A stretch of 64,000 nt of DNA from an uncultured Chryseobacterium sp. (lineage in GTDB: Bacteria; Bacteroidota; Bacteroidia; Flavobacteriales; Weeksellaceae). The stretch covers positions 26,760 to 90,759 of the forward strand of contig CAJYGB010000040.1 of assembly GCA_913774355.1 (NCBI GenBank), written 5' to 3'. Within the stretch, counting starts at the first letter, position 1. Every line of letters begins with the position of its first letter. The notes beneath the pieces were generated by a model, which saw only the letters and a program-made list of their open reading frames with translations, was not told where the DNA came from and made no database searches. Below are positions 51,810 to 61,372 of this stretch, piece by piece. The position numbers were made by a program, and so were the translations under genes.

Positions 51810-53978
51810 ATGAGTTTTTCAATACAACAGTATCCTTTTGACAGTATTTTAGAATCTACAATTATAGAAAATCACAGGGATTTTCTAAATTGGCCGTTGG
51901 TCTATTTCCTGGAAGAAAATAAAAGTAAAGAAGCCTATGTAGGTGAGACTACAGACGTGCTTAATAGACTGAAGTCTCATTCCAAGACAGAAAAGAAACA
52001 AAAACTAACGACGGTCAATTTAATTTTAAGTGATAAATTTAATAAATCGGCTACTTTAGATGTAGAATCAAACCTGATCCGATATATTTCTGCAGATGGA
52101 ATATATTCATTACAAAACGGAAACTTAGGTATCTCTAATCACCAGTTTTATCAACAAAAAGAAGTGTATTGGGAACAGTTCAAAGACATTTGGACTGAGC
52201 TAAGGAGTCTAGGAATCGCCAGACACTCTCTTGATTACATAGATAATTCCGACTTGTTCAAATATTCACCTTATAAGTCATTATCCAAAGAACAAATTGC
52301 AGGGCTCAAAATGATTCTCCAATGCCTTCTTGATGACAATGCTAAAGTGAGTTTGATAGAAGGTGGTGCAGGTACCGGTAAATCGATATTGGCAATTTTT
52401 CTTTTCAAGCTTTTAAAAACAGATTTGAATGATTTTAATTACTCTGATTTTGATGAAGAGGACGAAGAGTTGTTTCATATTTTACAAAATGTAAAAGCGA
52501 AATATGGAGATTTGAATATGGCATTGGTGATACCGATGGCTTCGTTCAGAAAAACTATCTCTAATGTTTTTAAGAATATCAAAGGCTTATCCCATAAAAT
52601 GGTGATCGGTCCTTCGGAGATAACCAAACAGAAATATGATTTGCTTATTGTAGATGAAGGTCACCGTCTCAGAAGAAGAGTAAACCTGGGGTCTTATTTT
52701 GGAACTTTTGACAAAAACAGTGAGCTTTTAGGCTTGGATAAAATGACGACTTCTGAATTAGATTGGATTCAATTACAGAGTGATAAGTCAATTATTTTTT
52801 ACGATCAGTTTCAATCCATCAAACCATCTGATGTTACTCCGGAGAGTTTTTATGCTTTAAAACATTTGCCTGGTACCCGTAATGAAAAACTAATTACTCA
52901 ATTCAGAGTTAAGGGAGGCAATCAATATGTGAAGTTGGTTCATCAGCTGTTTGATAAAGCAGAGCTGGTAGACCAAGATCGACAAAATTTAGGATTATAT
53001 GATCTGAAATTATTTGATGATTTAAATGAGATGGTCGAACAGATTTATTTGAAAGAAAAGCAAAAGGGATTATCCAGAATGGTTGCAGGATTTGCCTGGG
53101 AATGGATATCAAAAAATGACAGATCAAAATTTGATATTGTGATTGATAGTACTGCGTTGCAATGGAACAGTACCGTTACTGATTGGGTAAATTCACCAAA
53201 TGCCATCAATGAGGTTGGATGCATACATACTACGCAGGGTTACGACTTAAATTATACAGGAGTTATTATAGGTCCTGATTTGGATTATGATTTTGAGACC
53301 AATCAATTGGTTGTACACAAAGAACACTACAAGGATAAAAACGGTAAAAACTCAATTAGCAATCCTGAGGATTTATTGGATTATGTAATTAATATTTACA
53401 AAACCATACTCCTTCGAGGAATTGAGGGCACATACATCTATGTCTGCAGTCCAAATTTGAGGAAATACTTTGCACAGGTCGTTCCAGCATTTAAGAATTC
53501 TGAAGATGACGTTAAAACCTATACTATAGTTGATATGCCTAATGAATTTACCGTTCCTTATTACGATCTTGAAATTGCAGCAGGACAGTTTTCTGATTTG
53601 CAGTCAGTAGAAGAAGTTAAATACATTGAATTAAAAAACATTACCGGTCACGTTGAATATTTTGTCTGCAGGGTAGTAGGCGAATCGATGAACAAAGTGA
53701 TTCCCAATAGAAGCTTATGCTTGTTCAAAAAATATTTGGGAGGCACCCGGAACGGATTGATCACCTTGGTTGAAGGAAATGATGTCTTCGACAGTGAAAC
53801 GGGAGCTAATTACACTATAAAAGAATATTCAAGTAAAAAAGTAACGGATGAAGAAGGATGGCGTCATGAGGAAATTACTCTAAAGCCATTGTCTATACAA
53901 CCCTTTGAGCCTATTGTTTTAAGGGATGAAGAGACTATGAATTTTAGGGTGATAGGAGTATTTTTGAGGGTTATATAG
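51810..53978 (+). CDS. GIY-YIG / DUF2075 helicase / S24 (LexA-like) peptidase fusion
   Basis: 722 residues in three parts. 1) Residues 27-115: GIY-YIG nuclease, 'WPLVYFLEENKSKEAYVGET', 'LNRLKSHSK', with Glu in 'VESNLIRYI'. 2) About 155-560: DUF2075 superfamily 1-type helicase, Walker A 'EGGAGTGKSILAIF' (K191), Walker B 'LLIVDEGHRLRRR' (D282, E283), and later 'GCIHTTQGYDLNYTGVIIGP'. 3) About 580-722: S24/LexA peptidase with 'IAAGQF' (A591-G592 as cleavage site), S626 in 'VVGESMNKVIPN' and K671 in 'NYTIKEYSSKK'. The Gly-to-Ser distance of 34 equals that in LexA. Self-cleavage would separate the peptidase tail from the nuclease-helicase. Domains are observed; the trigger and defence role are inference. 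Confidence 0.85.
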   Translation: MSFSIQQYPFDSILESTIIENHRDFLNWPLVYFLEENKSKEAYVGETTDVLNRLKSHSKTEKKQKLTTVNLILSDKFNKSATLDVESNLIRYISADGIYSLQNGNLGISNHQFYQQKEVYWEQFKDIWTELRSLGIARHSLDYIDNSDLFKYSPYKSLSKEQIAGLKMILQCLLDDNAKVSLIEGGAGTGKSILAIFLFKLLKTDLNDFNYSDFDEEDEELFHILQNVKAKYGDLNMALVIPMASFRKTISNVFKNIKGLSHKMVIGPSEITKQKYDLLIVDEGHRLRRRVNLGSYFGTFDKNSELLGLDKMTTSELDWIQLQSDKSIIFYDQFQSIKPSDVTPESFYALKHLPGTRNEKLITQFRVKGGNQYVKLVHQLFDKAELVDQDRQNLGLYDLKLFDDLNEMVEQIYLKEKQKGLSRMVAGFAWEWISKNDRSKFDIVIDSTALQWNSTVTDWVNSPNAINEVGCIHTTQGYDLNYTGVIIGPDLDYDFETNQLVVHKEHYKDKNGKNSISNPEDLLDYVINIYKTILLRGIEGTYIYVCSPNLRKYFAQVVPAFKNSEDDVKTYTIVDMPNEFTVPYYDLEIAAGQFSDLQSVEEVKYIELKNITGHVEYFVCRVVGESMNKVIPNRSLCLFKKYLGGTRNGLITLVEGNDVFDSETGANYTIKEYSSKKVTDEEGWRHEEITLKPLSIQPFEPIVLRDEETMNFRVIGVFLRVI

Positions 53979-54015
53979 TGAATTACAATTAAATAAAAAA
54001 GTAAACTAATAACAA

Positions 54016-55749
54016 ATGATTCAAAAAATAATATTAAATACTGCAAATTTCCCTTTTCTTTTTAAAAATGAAGAAGTTGAAATAGAATTAAATTTAGGCT
54101 CTATTAAAAGTTCTTTTTGGGGAGAAAATCTTGATATGGTTTCCGCCATTGTAGGTAAGAATGGAACGGGCAAAACTAGCATACTAAGATCAATAAAAGA
54201 TTCGTATATAGATGCAGTAAATGACTTAGGAGAAGAAGTTCCTATATCTACTTTTTTAAAAATTTATTATACATCTAATTTAAGTTATGAAAATGACAAA
54301 TTTGAAGATAACACAGTCATTAATCTCTCTTTATATTCAAGATTAAAAAGTGAATTGCGGGGAGATGAAGTTGGAGTTACAGAAATGCTTGAAATTCATA
54401 ATTCAGAATTTTATTTAGATTTAATTCAACTTAAGAAAAATGAAGAGTTATACTCTCTTTTATTAGATTTGGGATTACCTCATATTGAAAAATATGAAAT
54501 CTCACTTCTTAAATTGAAAGAAGATGATTGGAATATTTCTATGGATTTGAGACCATATTTTGATAAACTAGATCAGAAAAAGGATAAAGAACGTGTAGAA
54601 AGAGAGCAGCTAAAAATCGATGAATTAGGATTAACAGTTAAAAAAATCAAGCATAATCAAGAATATAATGAAACCTCATATAAGATTCGTTTAGAATTAG
54701 AAGTAATTAACGCAGTAATCTTAAAGGTTAAAAGAATATTAGAAAGAACTGGTAATAGATATTTGCAAGAAGGCTTTATTGACGAACCAATTTCTGAGCT
54801 AGAAAGTATAACCTCTTACAAAGAAACATTTTATTGGATTATTGAGAAAACATATTTTAAATTAACCAGTAGTTCTCAGCCCATATTTTTACCATTTAAA
54901 GAAATAAAAGAATTCACGGATGCATTACTTTCAATAGTAGAAGAGCAGCAAAATTTTTTAAATTGGACGAAATTTTCTGTAAATTCAGATGTTGCATATA
55001 ATTTTATTATAAAATATCAAAGTTTTATTAGAGCGTTTAAGTCTAATTTTACTTATGATGATTATCCCATCTTAAGATTAAGTACAGATATACTGCTAAG
55101 TAATGGAGAGCGTTCTATGTATGAGCTTTTTTCACAAATGTATAAGTTGGAAATCGCAATATCAAATGGAGAATTTAATTTTGAAAATGAGTTTGAAACA
55201 TATCTCATTTTATTAGATGAAGCTGACCTTTCTTTCCACCCAACATGGAAAAAACGCTATATTTCTTTATTAATTAAAATTTTACCAGTAATTTTTAAAG
55301 AAAAAAAGATACAAATAATTTTTACGACCCATGATCCTCTGGCATTATCTGACGTGCCAAAACAAAATGTCATTTTCTTAGATAAAAATGATGAAGAACA
55401 GACTATCATAAGTGAACAAAACATAGAAACATTTGGCGCAAACGTTAATGAACTTTTAGCTAATAGCTTTTTCATCTCAGATGGCTTAATGGGAGATTTT
55501 GCAAAAGAAAAAATTCAGGATTTAACATTTGATGCTGAGTCGTCAGATCAAGATCAGCCGATTGGGTCATGGGATGAAGATTCAGCCCAGCAATTAATTG
55601 AACTCGTAGGTGAGCCAATTATTCAAAAGAGGCTACAATCGTTATTCGATATTAAATTTAATATTTCTGAAAAAGAGGCTTTACAATCTAAAATCAATGA
55701 ACTTCAACAAAAACTTAAAGAATTAAATGAGAAGGATTCTGATAGATAG
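54016..55749 (+). CDS. Septu-like AAA/ABC-type ATPase (PtuA-like)
   Basis: 577 residues, very AT-rich. Walker A 'AIVGKNGTGKTSILRSI' (47-54), a long helical/coiled middle, signature-like 'LLSNGERSMYEL', Walker B 'YLILLDEADLSFHPTWKK' (D401, E402), and 'IFTTHDPLALSDV' (H loop). A C-terminal coiled coil ends 'LQQKLKELNEKDSDR'. Together with an HNH gene that overlaps its end by 23 bases, this is the Septu (PtuA-PtuB) arrangement, an anti-phage system in which the ATPase holds and controls the nuclease. Also similar to the PtuAB pair of some retrons, but no reverse transcriptase is near. Confidence 0.82.
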   Translation: MIQKIILNTANFPFLFKNEEVEIELNLGSIKSSFWGENLDMVSAIVGKNGTGKTSILRSIKDSYIDAVNDLGEEVPISTFLKIYYTSNLSYENDKFEDNTVINLSLYSRLKSELRGDEVGVTEMLEIHNSEFYLDLIQLKKNEELYSLLLDLGLPHIEKYEISLLKLKEDDWNISMDLRPYFDKLDQKKDKERVEREQLKIDELGLTVKKIKHNQEYNETSYKIRLELEVINAVILKVKRILERTGNRYLQEGFIDEPISELESITSYKETFYWIIEKTYFKLTSSSQPIFLPFKEIKEFTDALLSIVEEQQNFLNWTKFSVNSDVAYNFIIKYQSFIRAFKSNFTYDDYPILRLSTDILLSNGERSMYELFSQMYKLEIAISNGEFNFENEFETYLILLDEADLSFHPTWKKRYISLLIKILPVIFKEKKIQIIFTTHDPLALSDVPKQNVIFLDKNDEEQTIISEQNIETFGANVNELLANSFFISDGLMGDFAKEKIQDLTFDAESSDQDQPIGSWDEDSAQQLIELVGEPIIQKRLQSLFDIKFNISEKEALQSKINELQQKLKELNEKDSDR

Positions 55750-56737
55750 TGAATTGGAGAATAAGGCTAATAACTATAGTAAAAACTTATTTACGGGTAG
55801 AAATGCAAATTTTAAAACTCCTCTTGATGAACTCAAGAAACTGATGGATAGTTTGCAACCAATTAAACATAGAGTTCAAAAACAATATGTTCAAAAGATT
55901 ATTGATAAATATCAAGAAATTTTAAAAGCTTCTCCTGAAGAAATGAGATTGCTAATAACTTCTTTTCAAACAATTGCTAAAAGTGACATACTAGAAAGCA
56001 AGCTGAAAACAAAGGATAAATTGAAATTTCATGAATTAATAGTAAAAGCAATGAGGTATGATGAACTAAGAAGTTCAGAATTTCGTCAATTCGTTACTTC
56101 TTCGGGTATTAAAACTTGTGTTTACTGTAATTCTCAATTAGCAATAATATCTGAGATCTCGTTTTATGATAAAAAAGAGAAGAAGAGAAAACCAAAAATA
56201 TCAGCGAAATTTGAATTAGATCACTATCATTCTAAATCACGATATCCTTTCCTATGCACATCTTTCTACAATCTGTATCCGGTCTGTGGAAATTGTAATA
56301 GAGCAAAGTCTAAATTAGATATACGATTTGAACTCTATACTGATGATCCAAGTAAGCTAGACGTATTTAATTTTTGGATTGATGACAAAACGGTTATTGA
56401 TTATTGGTTAGAAAAAACACCAGATTTATCTAAGTTAAAAATTTATTTTCAATCTATAGATGGTGATTATGAGCTGTTAAATGAATACAATAAAATTTTT
56501 GGAATACAGGGCATCTACGACACTCAGAATGATATTGCTGAAGAACTTGTACATAAGGCTAAAGTTTATACTGATGCATATAATAAAAGTTTACTTAGTA
56601 CTTTTCATGATTTATTTCCTGATAAGAAGATTCTGGAAAATCTCATATTAGGAAACTACGCTAACTCTTCCGACACATTTAAGAGACCAATGGCAAAATA
56701 TACTCAAGATCTCGCTAAGCAGTTAGAATTGATATAA
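55727..56737 (+). CDS. Septu-like HNH endonuclease (PtuB-like)
   Basis: 336 residues, starting inside the ATPase gene. HNH with two zinc knuckles: 'TCVYCNSQLAIIS', 'FELDHYHSKSRYPFLCTSFY' (DHY.H active site), 'NLYPVCGNCNRAKSKLDIRF'. The helical flanks are unlike McrA. It should cut nucleic acid when released or activated by the ATPase partner. Base composition matches the ATPase and differs from the window's core genes, a sign of transfer. Confidence 0.85.
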   Translation: MRRILIDSELENKANNYSKNLFTGRNANFKTPLDELKKLMDSLQPIKHRVQKQYVQKIIDKYQEILKASPEEMRLLITSFQTIAKSDILESKLKTKDKLKFHELIVKAMRYDELRSSEFRQFVTSSGIKTCVYCNSQLAIISEISFYDKKEKKRKPKISAKFELDHYHSKSRYPFLCTSFYNLYPVCGNCNRAKSKLDIRFELYTDDPSKLDVFNFWIDDKTVIDYWLEKTPDLSKLKIYFQSIDGDYELLNEYNKIFGIQGIYDTQNDIAEELVHKAKVYTDAYNKSLLSTFHDLFPDKKILENLILGNYANSSDTFKRPMAKYTQDLAKQLELI

Positions 56738-56785
56738 CTTGTCGAATAATGAAACTTTAAATATTAAACATAAAAATTTTAACCA

Positions 56786-57088
56786 ATGAAAATTCTAAAA
56801 GTATCAACTAAAAATCCACGAGCTTTACAAAACGATATTAGCAACAAGATCACAAATGGTGACATTCGTTCTTGGGAACTTGATGATTCGGGACAAATGA
56901 TCTCTCACAAAGGCGAACAATATGTAAATCATTTTTATTTTGAGTATCATATTGACGATCCTAAGGGGATCTTAGAATTTATTTTTCATTCCAGCGGAAC
57001 AAGTGATTTTGCCGATTCAAGAGCTTTTCAGTTATTGGAAAGAATGTTGGAATCGCATTTTGCAGGTCAAATTCAAATAATTAAATAA
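56786..57088 (+). CDS. Small hypothetical protein in the defence island
   Basis: 100 residues: 'MKILKVSTKNPRALQNDISN', 'KGEQYVNHFYFEYHIDDPKG', 'LEFIFHSSGTSDFADSRAFQ'. Alpha/beta, no signal or membrane segment, no family recognised. It lies 48 bases after the HNH gene and 6 before the McrB-like gene, so it is more likely part of the McrBC operon. Could be an accessory or specificity subunit. Confidence 0.65.
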   Translation: MKILKVSTKNPRALQNDISNKITNGDIRSWELDDSGQMISHKGEQYVNHFYFEYHIDDPKGILEFIFHSSGTSDFADSRAFQLLERMLESHFAGQIQIIK

Positions 57089-57094
57089 GAAGTT

Positions 57095-59050
57095 GTGAAT
57101 TATTGGCATATGCAATTGCATCCAGATGATAAATCGGAATGGAGCTCGCTTGATATAAAAAAAATTATTTCTCAAAAAATGATTGGATGCAGTGGTCCCC
57201 CAGTAAGTATATTTCAAACTATAGGAATTGGGGATTACGTATTGGTAAGACATGGTGGAGAAATAATTGCACTTACAAAGGTCACATCAAAACCAGAAAT
57301 AACACCATTAGAAATAAAGGATGAATATATATGGTTTGACAATTATTGTAAAATAGATATTTTAGAAATATATGAAAGTGAGTATGTTTATGGAAAAGGA
57401 TGGTTTTTACCAAAGACTCTAATGCCCATTGACAATGATATAGCTTACACTTATATTATAAATTTATTAAAGAAAATAAATAAAAGGGTGGGAGAAAATA
57501 ATTTAAAAGAAAATATTAAACTATTAAAATATAAAAAACAAATTATTTTACAAGGTCCTCCTGGAACAGGTAAAACAAGATTGGCAAAACAAGTTGCTGA
57601 TAATATCATTAATAATAACCCTCAAAATTTATCGCCAAGAGAATTAATTGAGAATTTTTTTAAATTTGGTAAATCAGATAAGAAATATAATGAGAATTTT
57701 AGAAGTAGATTAGAAGAATTTTATGACTACTTTCCTAAGAATCAGTTTTCTGAAATGAATTTAGACGACTATTGTATCGGAAAAAATAATAGTACAAATT
57801 TCTGTTGGTGGATAGAAAGAGGTTTAGATAAATACGGAAAATTTACACCAGGCAACTCAGGGAATTATGTAATTTACTTTAGCAAAGAAGACGAGGATTA
57901 CCGATTAGCTAAATTTTCACAACAAGGTATGTTTGATATTTTTGTAGATATACAAAGAGCTTTAGGTGATTTAGTTGAAAACGAGAGTATTGAACTTGCA
58001 TCAAAATTGTTTGGGGATAGTTTTATTATTAAAATTCTTAATTCATATTATCCAGAGAAGTATTTCCCAATTAATGGCAGAACTTCATTAGTCAATTTAA
58101 TGAAAATTTTTGATAAGCCATTTAAAAAGATTGCTACAATTGAACTAAATAAATCAGTTCAAAATATTTTTGATGAATATAAAAATAAATATCCGTCAGA
58201 TATAACGACTTTAGATTTCATGCATTTTTTATATTCTAGATTTGACCTGAAAAATGACGGAAATTTATATGAAGATTCAAAAAAAGTTGATGTTTCCAGA
58301 AAACCTACTTTAATTCAATTTCATCCAAGTTATACCTATGAAGATTTTGTAAAAGGAATTGTTGCAAAACCTAATGAAAAAGGAGGTGTAATCTACAAAG
58401 CAGAAAATAGAATGCTTGCAAAATTGGCAAATGATGCAATAGATTATCCTGATAATAATTATGTTCTCATAATAGATGAAATCAACCGCGCTAATCTTTC
58501 ATCTGTTTTGGGAGAACTTATATATGCTTTGGAGTACCGTGGAGAAGAAGTAGAATCTATGTATGAAGTTGATGGTTCACAAAAATTAATTCTTCCACCA
58601 AATCTTTTCATCATCGGTACCATGAATACCGCAGACCGAAGTGTCGGGCACATTGATTATGCAATCAGAAGGAGATTTGCATTTGTTGACATTTTACCGA
58701 AAAACTTAACAACGGAGCTTGGAAATGACTTTAAAAAAGATATTTTCACCAAAGTATCAGAATTATTTATTGAAAATTATAATCCGGAAATGGAGTATGG
58801 ACCGGAAGAAAGCAGATTGAGCAGGTCAAGACATCTTTCAGAGGAATTTGAACCGAAAGATGTTTGGTTAGGCCATTCTTATTTTATTCAGCATTATGAA
58901 TATGATACTAATGGGATTAAGGATGTCAATCAGCCTGTAGATTTTACATTGAGGCTTGAATACGAAATAAAACCCATCCTTCGGGAATATGTAAAAGATG
59001 GAATTTTAAAACCGAGTGCTTTAGAAATAATTAATAATCTTGGAAAATAA
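57095..59050 (+). CDS. mcrB: McrB-like GTPase with EVE-like N-terminal domain
   Basis: 651 residues. GTG start kept because the first residues 'MNYWHMQLHPDD' match an EVE/PUA-like domain start; with 'IFQTIGIGDYVLVRHGGEII' and 'IALTKVTSKPE' this domain covers 1-110 and probably reads modified bases. AAA+ McrB motor: Walker A 'LQGPPGTGKTRLAKQ' (K160), Walker B 'YVLIIDEINRANLSSVLGEL' (D461, E462), 'FIIGTMNTADRSVGHIDYAI' (sensor 1), 'RRRFAFVDILP' (Arg finger). Walker A and B are 300 residues apart, far more than in standard McrB, so about 200 residues are inserted in the core. Partner of McrC in GTP-driven cleavage of modified DNA. Confidence 0.9.
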   Translation: MNYWHMQLHPDDKSEWSSLDIKKIISQKMIGCSGPPVSIFQTIGIGDYVLVRHGGEIIALTKVTSKPEITPLEIKDEYIWFDNYCKIDILEIYESEYVYGKGWFLPKTLMPIDNDIAYTYIINLLKKINKRVGENNLKENIKLLKYKKQIILQGPPGTGKTRLAKQVADNIINNNPQNLSPRELIENFFKFGKSDKKYNENFRSRLEEFYDYFPKNQFSEMNLDDYCIGKNNSTNFCWWIERGLDKYGKFTPGNSGNYVIYFSKEDEDYRLAKFSQQGMFDIFVDIQRALGDLVENESIELASKLFGDSFIIKILNSYYPEKYFPINGRTSLVNLMKIFDKPFKKIATIELNKSVQNIFDEYKNKYPSDITTLDFMHFLYSRFDLKNDGNLYEDSKKVDVSRKPTLIQFHPSYTYEDFVKGIVAKPNEKGGVIYKAENRMLAKLANDAIDYPDNNYVLIIDEINRANLSSVLGELIYALEYRGEEVESMYEVDGSQKLILPPNLFIIGTMNTADRSVGHIDYAIRRRFAFVDILPKNLTTELGNDFKKDIFTKVSELFIENYNPEMEYGPEESRLSRSRHLSEEFEPKDVWLGHSYFIQHYEYDTNGIKDVNQPVDFTLRLEYEIKPILREYVKDGILKPSALEIINNLGK

Positions 59051-60425
59051 AATACTGGTTCTTAAAGAGCATAATCATTTTTATTACAGCGGATGTTGTC
59101 AGGAATATCTGAAGGAAGTTTATGATTGGAAAGATGATTTAGTTACTCCAAAATCATTTCATTTTAGGAATAATGAAAATGCCGTATGTTTTAAGGTTTC
59201 AGCAGAGGTAAAAGAAAATCAGATTAACTTCTTACAATTTGAAACATCCTATTATATCGGATTGCAACATATTCCTGAATGGGATCTTCCTGTATTGGTT
59301 GAACCGAAGATGAACAATAGTAGTCACCAACTTGATTTTGCCAAAATTTTGACTGAGGCATTGCAGGAACCGGAGAACTTTAATCACCTGGACGGATTGA
59401 TGGAAGTGGATTTCAATTCTGAGTGGATTGAAGTGCCATCAAAACACAGGGTTGAACTGACTCCTTTTCTGATCATTCAATTTTTAATGGCGGTCAAACA
59501 GATTGTCAGAAAGGGTTTAAAGAAATCATATTACCAAAAAACTGAGAATCTCAGAAGTAGAGTAAAAGGTAAAATATTGGTGGGTCAGCAATTAAAACAG
59601 AATATTTTTAAACACCGACTTACTCATACGGTCTGTTCATTCCAGGAATTTGGTTTTGATACGGAAGAAAACCGGTTTATCAAATTTGTTTTGCAGGTAA
59701 TTTATTCGTACGCTGGAAACTTAGAATCTGTTCTCAAAGCTCAGGTATTGGAATTGATACATTATAATTTTGCTGCTTTTCAACAGGTCAACGATCAGAA
59801 ATTTAGATCTTATGACAAAGTAGAAAATAATCCCTTTTATAAGGTTTACAACAATGTATTCGGCTTGGGAAATCAAATTTTGAAACTAATAAGTCATAGC
59901 TATGGAAGTATAAATGGTGATAACAAAAAACATCCGCCGCACTGGATCGACATGAGTAAATTATTTGAACTGTATGTTTTTAAAAAACTCAGGGAAAGGT
60001 TTACCGGAGAAGGTGAAGTGAAATATCATGAAAACAAGCATTACCAGGAACTTGACTTTATCATTAATGAAAAAAAAGAAAATGGGATAAAGGCGGTAGT
60101 CGATGCTAAATATAAACCCCGCTACAAAAATGGAAATCCAACCAAAGAAGACGCGCGGCAACTATCTGGATATTCCAGATTGAACAGTGTTTATCAGGAG
60201 TTAGGAATTACCGATGATCAGATCATTCCGGTATATTTTATTTATCCGAAAGGATTAGGGGAAATAACGGAAATTCATAAGCAGGATATCGAAGATATTG
60301 AAAGTGCTCCAGAAAAAAGGGATATTGCTATTTTACAATCTTCAGGCATCACTGAAGTAAAAGCTTACAGAAAAATGTATATGCAGGAAGTCCCTTTAGA
60401 AGTTTTGTCGTCTGTCAATCCATAA
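59040..60425 (+). CDS. mcrC: McrC-like restriction endonuclease subunit
   Basis: 461 residues. TTG start at 59040 overlapping the McrB stop by 11 bases. N-terminal beta-rich region ('LKEHNHFYYSGCCQEYLKEV', 'YYIGLQHIPEWDLPVLVEPK'), the typical McrC middle ('RVKGKILVGQQLKQNIFKHR', 'SFQEFGFDTEENRFIKFVLQ') and a C-terminal PD-(D/E)xK nuclease: 'YQELDFIIN' and 'IKAVVDAKYKPRY' (D, D-x-K). Acts with the preceding McrB-like motor. Confidence 0.92.
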   Translation: MENKILVLKEHNHFYYSGCCQEYLKEVYDWKDDLVTPKSFHFRNNENAVCFKVSAEVKENQINFLQFETSYYIGLQHIPEWDLPVLVEPKMNNSSHQLDFAKILTEALQEPENFNHLDGLMEVDFNSEWIEVPSKHRVELTPFLIIQFLMAVKQIVRKGLKKSYYQKTENLRSRVKGKILVGQQLKQNIFKHRLTHTVCSFQEFGFDTEENRFIKFVLQVIYSYAGNLESVLKAQVLELIHYNFAAFQQVNDQKFRSYDKVENNPFYKVYNNVFGLGNQILKLISHSYGSINGDNKKHPPHWIDMSKLFELYVFKKLRERFTGEGEVKYHENKHYQELDFIINEKKENGIKAVVDAKYKPRYKNGNPTKEDARQLSGYSRLNSVYQELGITDDQIIPVYFIYPKGLGEITEIHKQDIEDIESAPEKRDIAILQSSGITEVKAYRKMYMQEVPLEVLSSVNP

Positions 60426-60434
60426 TAATTAAAT

Positions 60435-61196
60435 ATGTCAAATTCGTACTCTCTCGCCCTACTCGAAGACAACCCCAAACAGCTCGAAAAGCTGGAATCC
60501 TATCTTCTTAAGATTTCTAATGTTGAAATTGTACTAAAAAGCAGAAGTTCGGAAGATTTCTTTGAGCAGCTGAAAACAGTAAAGCCGGATATCCTGGTGG
60601 CAGATCTGGATCTGGGCAATGACAGTATGACGGGAATGGAGATTGCTCAGGAACTTAAAATCCCCGTATTTTTTGCAAGCATCAATACAGCGGATTACAT
60701 CGAGGATATTGAAGACCTTAAAAGGGAAGCCGATATCTGTGTTGACCACATTACCAAACCATTTACGGGAGAACAGTTCTTTAAAAGTTTCAGCAGATTT
60801 TTAAAGGAAGTGTGCTTATTTTCCGAACTGCAATATGTTTATCTTGATTTCAACAAAACCAGAGGAAACAGGATTGCATTGGATGATATTGTTTACCTCT
60901 GTGCCGACAAACAGGCCGGCTCGGAATCCAATAATAAGCAGATCCATTTCATCAACCGCAGTCCTGAAAATCTGATCGATTTTTCTTTCTCCAGAATGCA
61001 GGAAAAAGGATTGCCGAAGAGTCATTTTATCACCATTCATAAATCGTTCAGGGTAAATAGAAAATATATTAAATGTTATCATAAGAAATCAGAGACCGTT
61101 GAGGTCTTTCTGTATGATGATCGGGGTAAGATAAAGAGCCATCATTTACCGGTGTCCGAAAATTACCAGAGCGAGATCAGACGGTTTCTTGGCTAA
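60435..61196 (+). CDS. LytTR-family response regulator
   Basis: 253 residues. Receiver (1-125) with 'LALLEDNPKQLEKLESY' and phospho-acceptor D57 in 'DILVADLDLGNDSMTGME', Lys in 'DHITKPFTGEQFF'. LytTR DNA-binding domain (about 135-250): 'NRIALDDIVYLCADKQAG', 'HFITIHKSFRVNRKYIKCYH', ends 'SENYQSEIRRFLG'. It begins 10 bases after mcrC, but its higher GC and regular codon use resemble the core genome, so the island probably ends here. No kinase adjacent. Confidence 0.87.
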   Translation: MSNSYSLALLEDNPKQLEKLESYLLKISNVEIVLKSRSSEDFFEQLKTVKPDILVADLDLGNDSMTGMEIAQELKIPVFFASINTADYIEDIEDLKREADICVDHITKPFTGEQFFKSFSRFLKEVCLFSELQYVYLDFNKTRGNRIALDDIVYLCADKQAGSESNNKQIHFINRSPENLIDFSFSRMQEKGLPKSHFITIHKSFRVNRKYIKCYHKKSETVEVFLYDDRGKIKSHHLPVSENYQSEIRRFLG

Positions 61197-61372
61197 CCGC
61201 TTTCATTCCCCGAAAAAAAGCTTTTGTTCCTACGCTTCCGATCTTGTTTCCGGAGGCGTATTTTTTTTGTTTTTTGGATTTGAGTTTGATGGATAATGAA
61301 TGTCGACAAATTAAAATGCGGAATCCGAAAAGCAAATAGAGTAGGAATTTAAAAACAAACAATTTACACATT

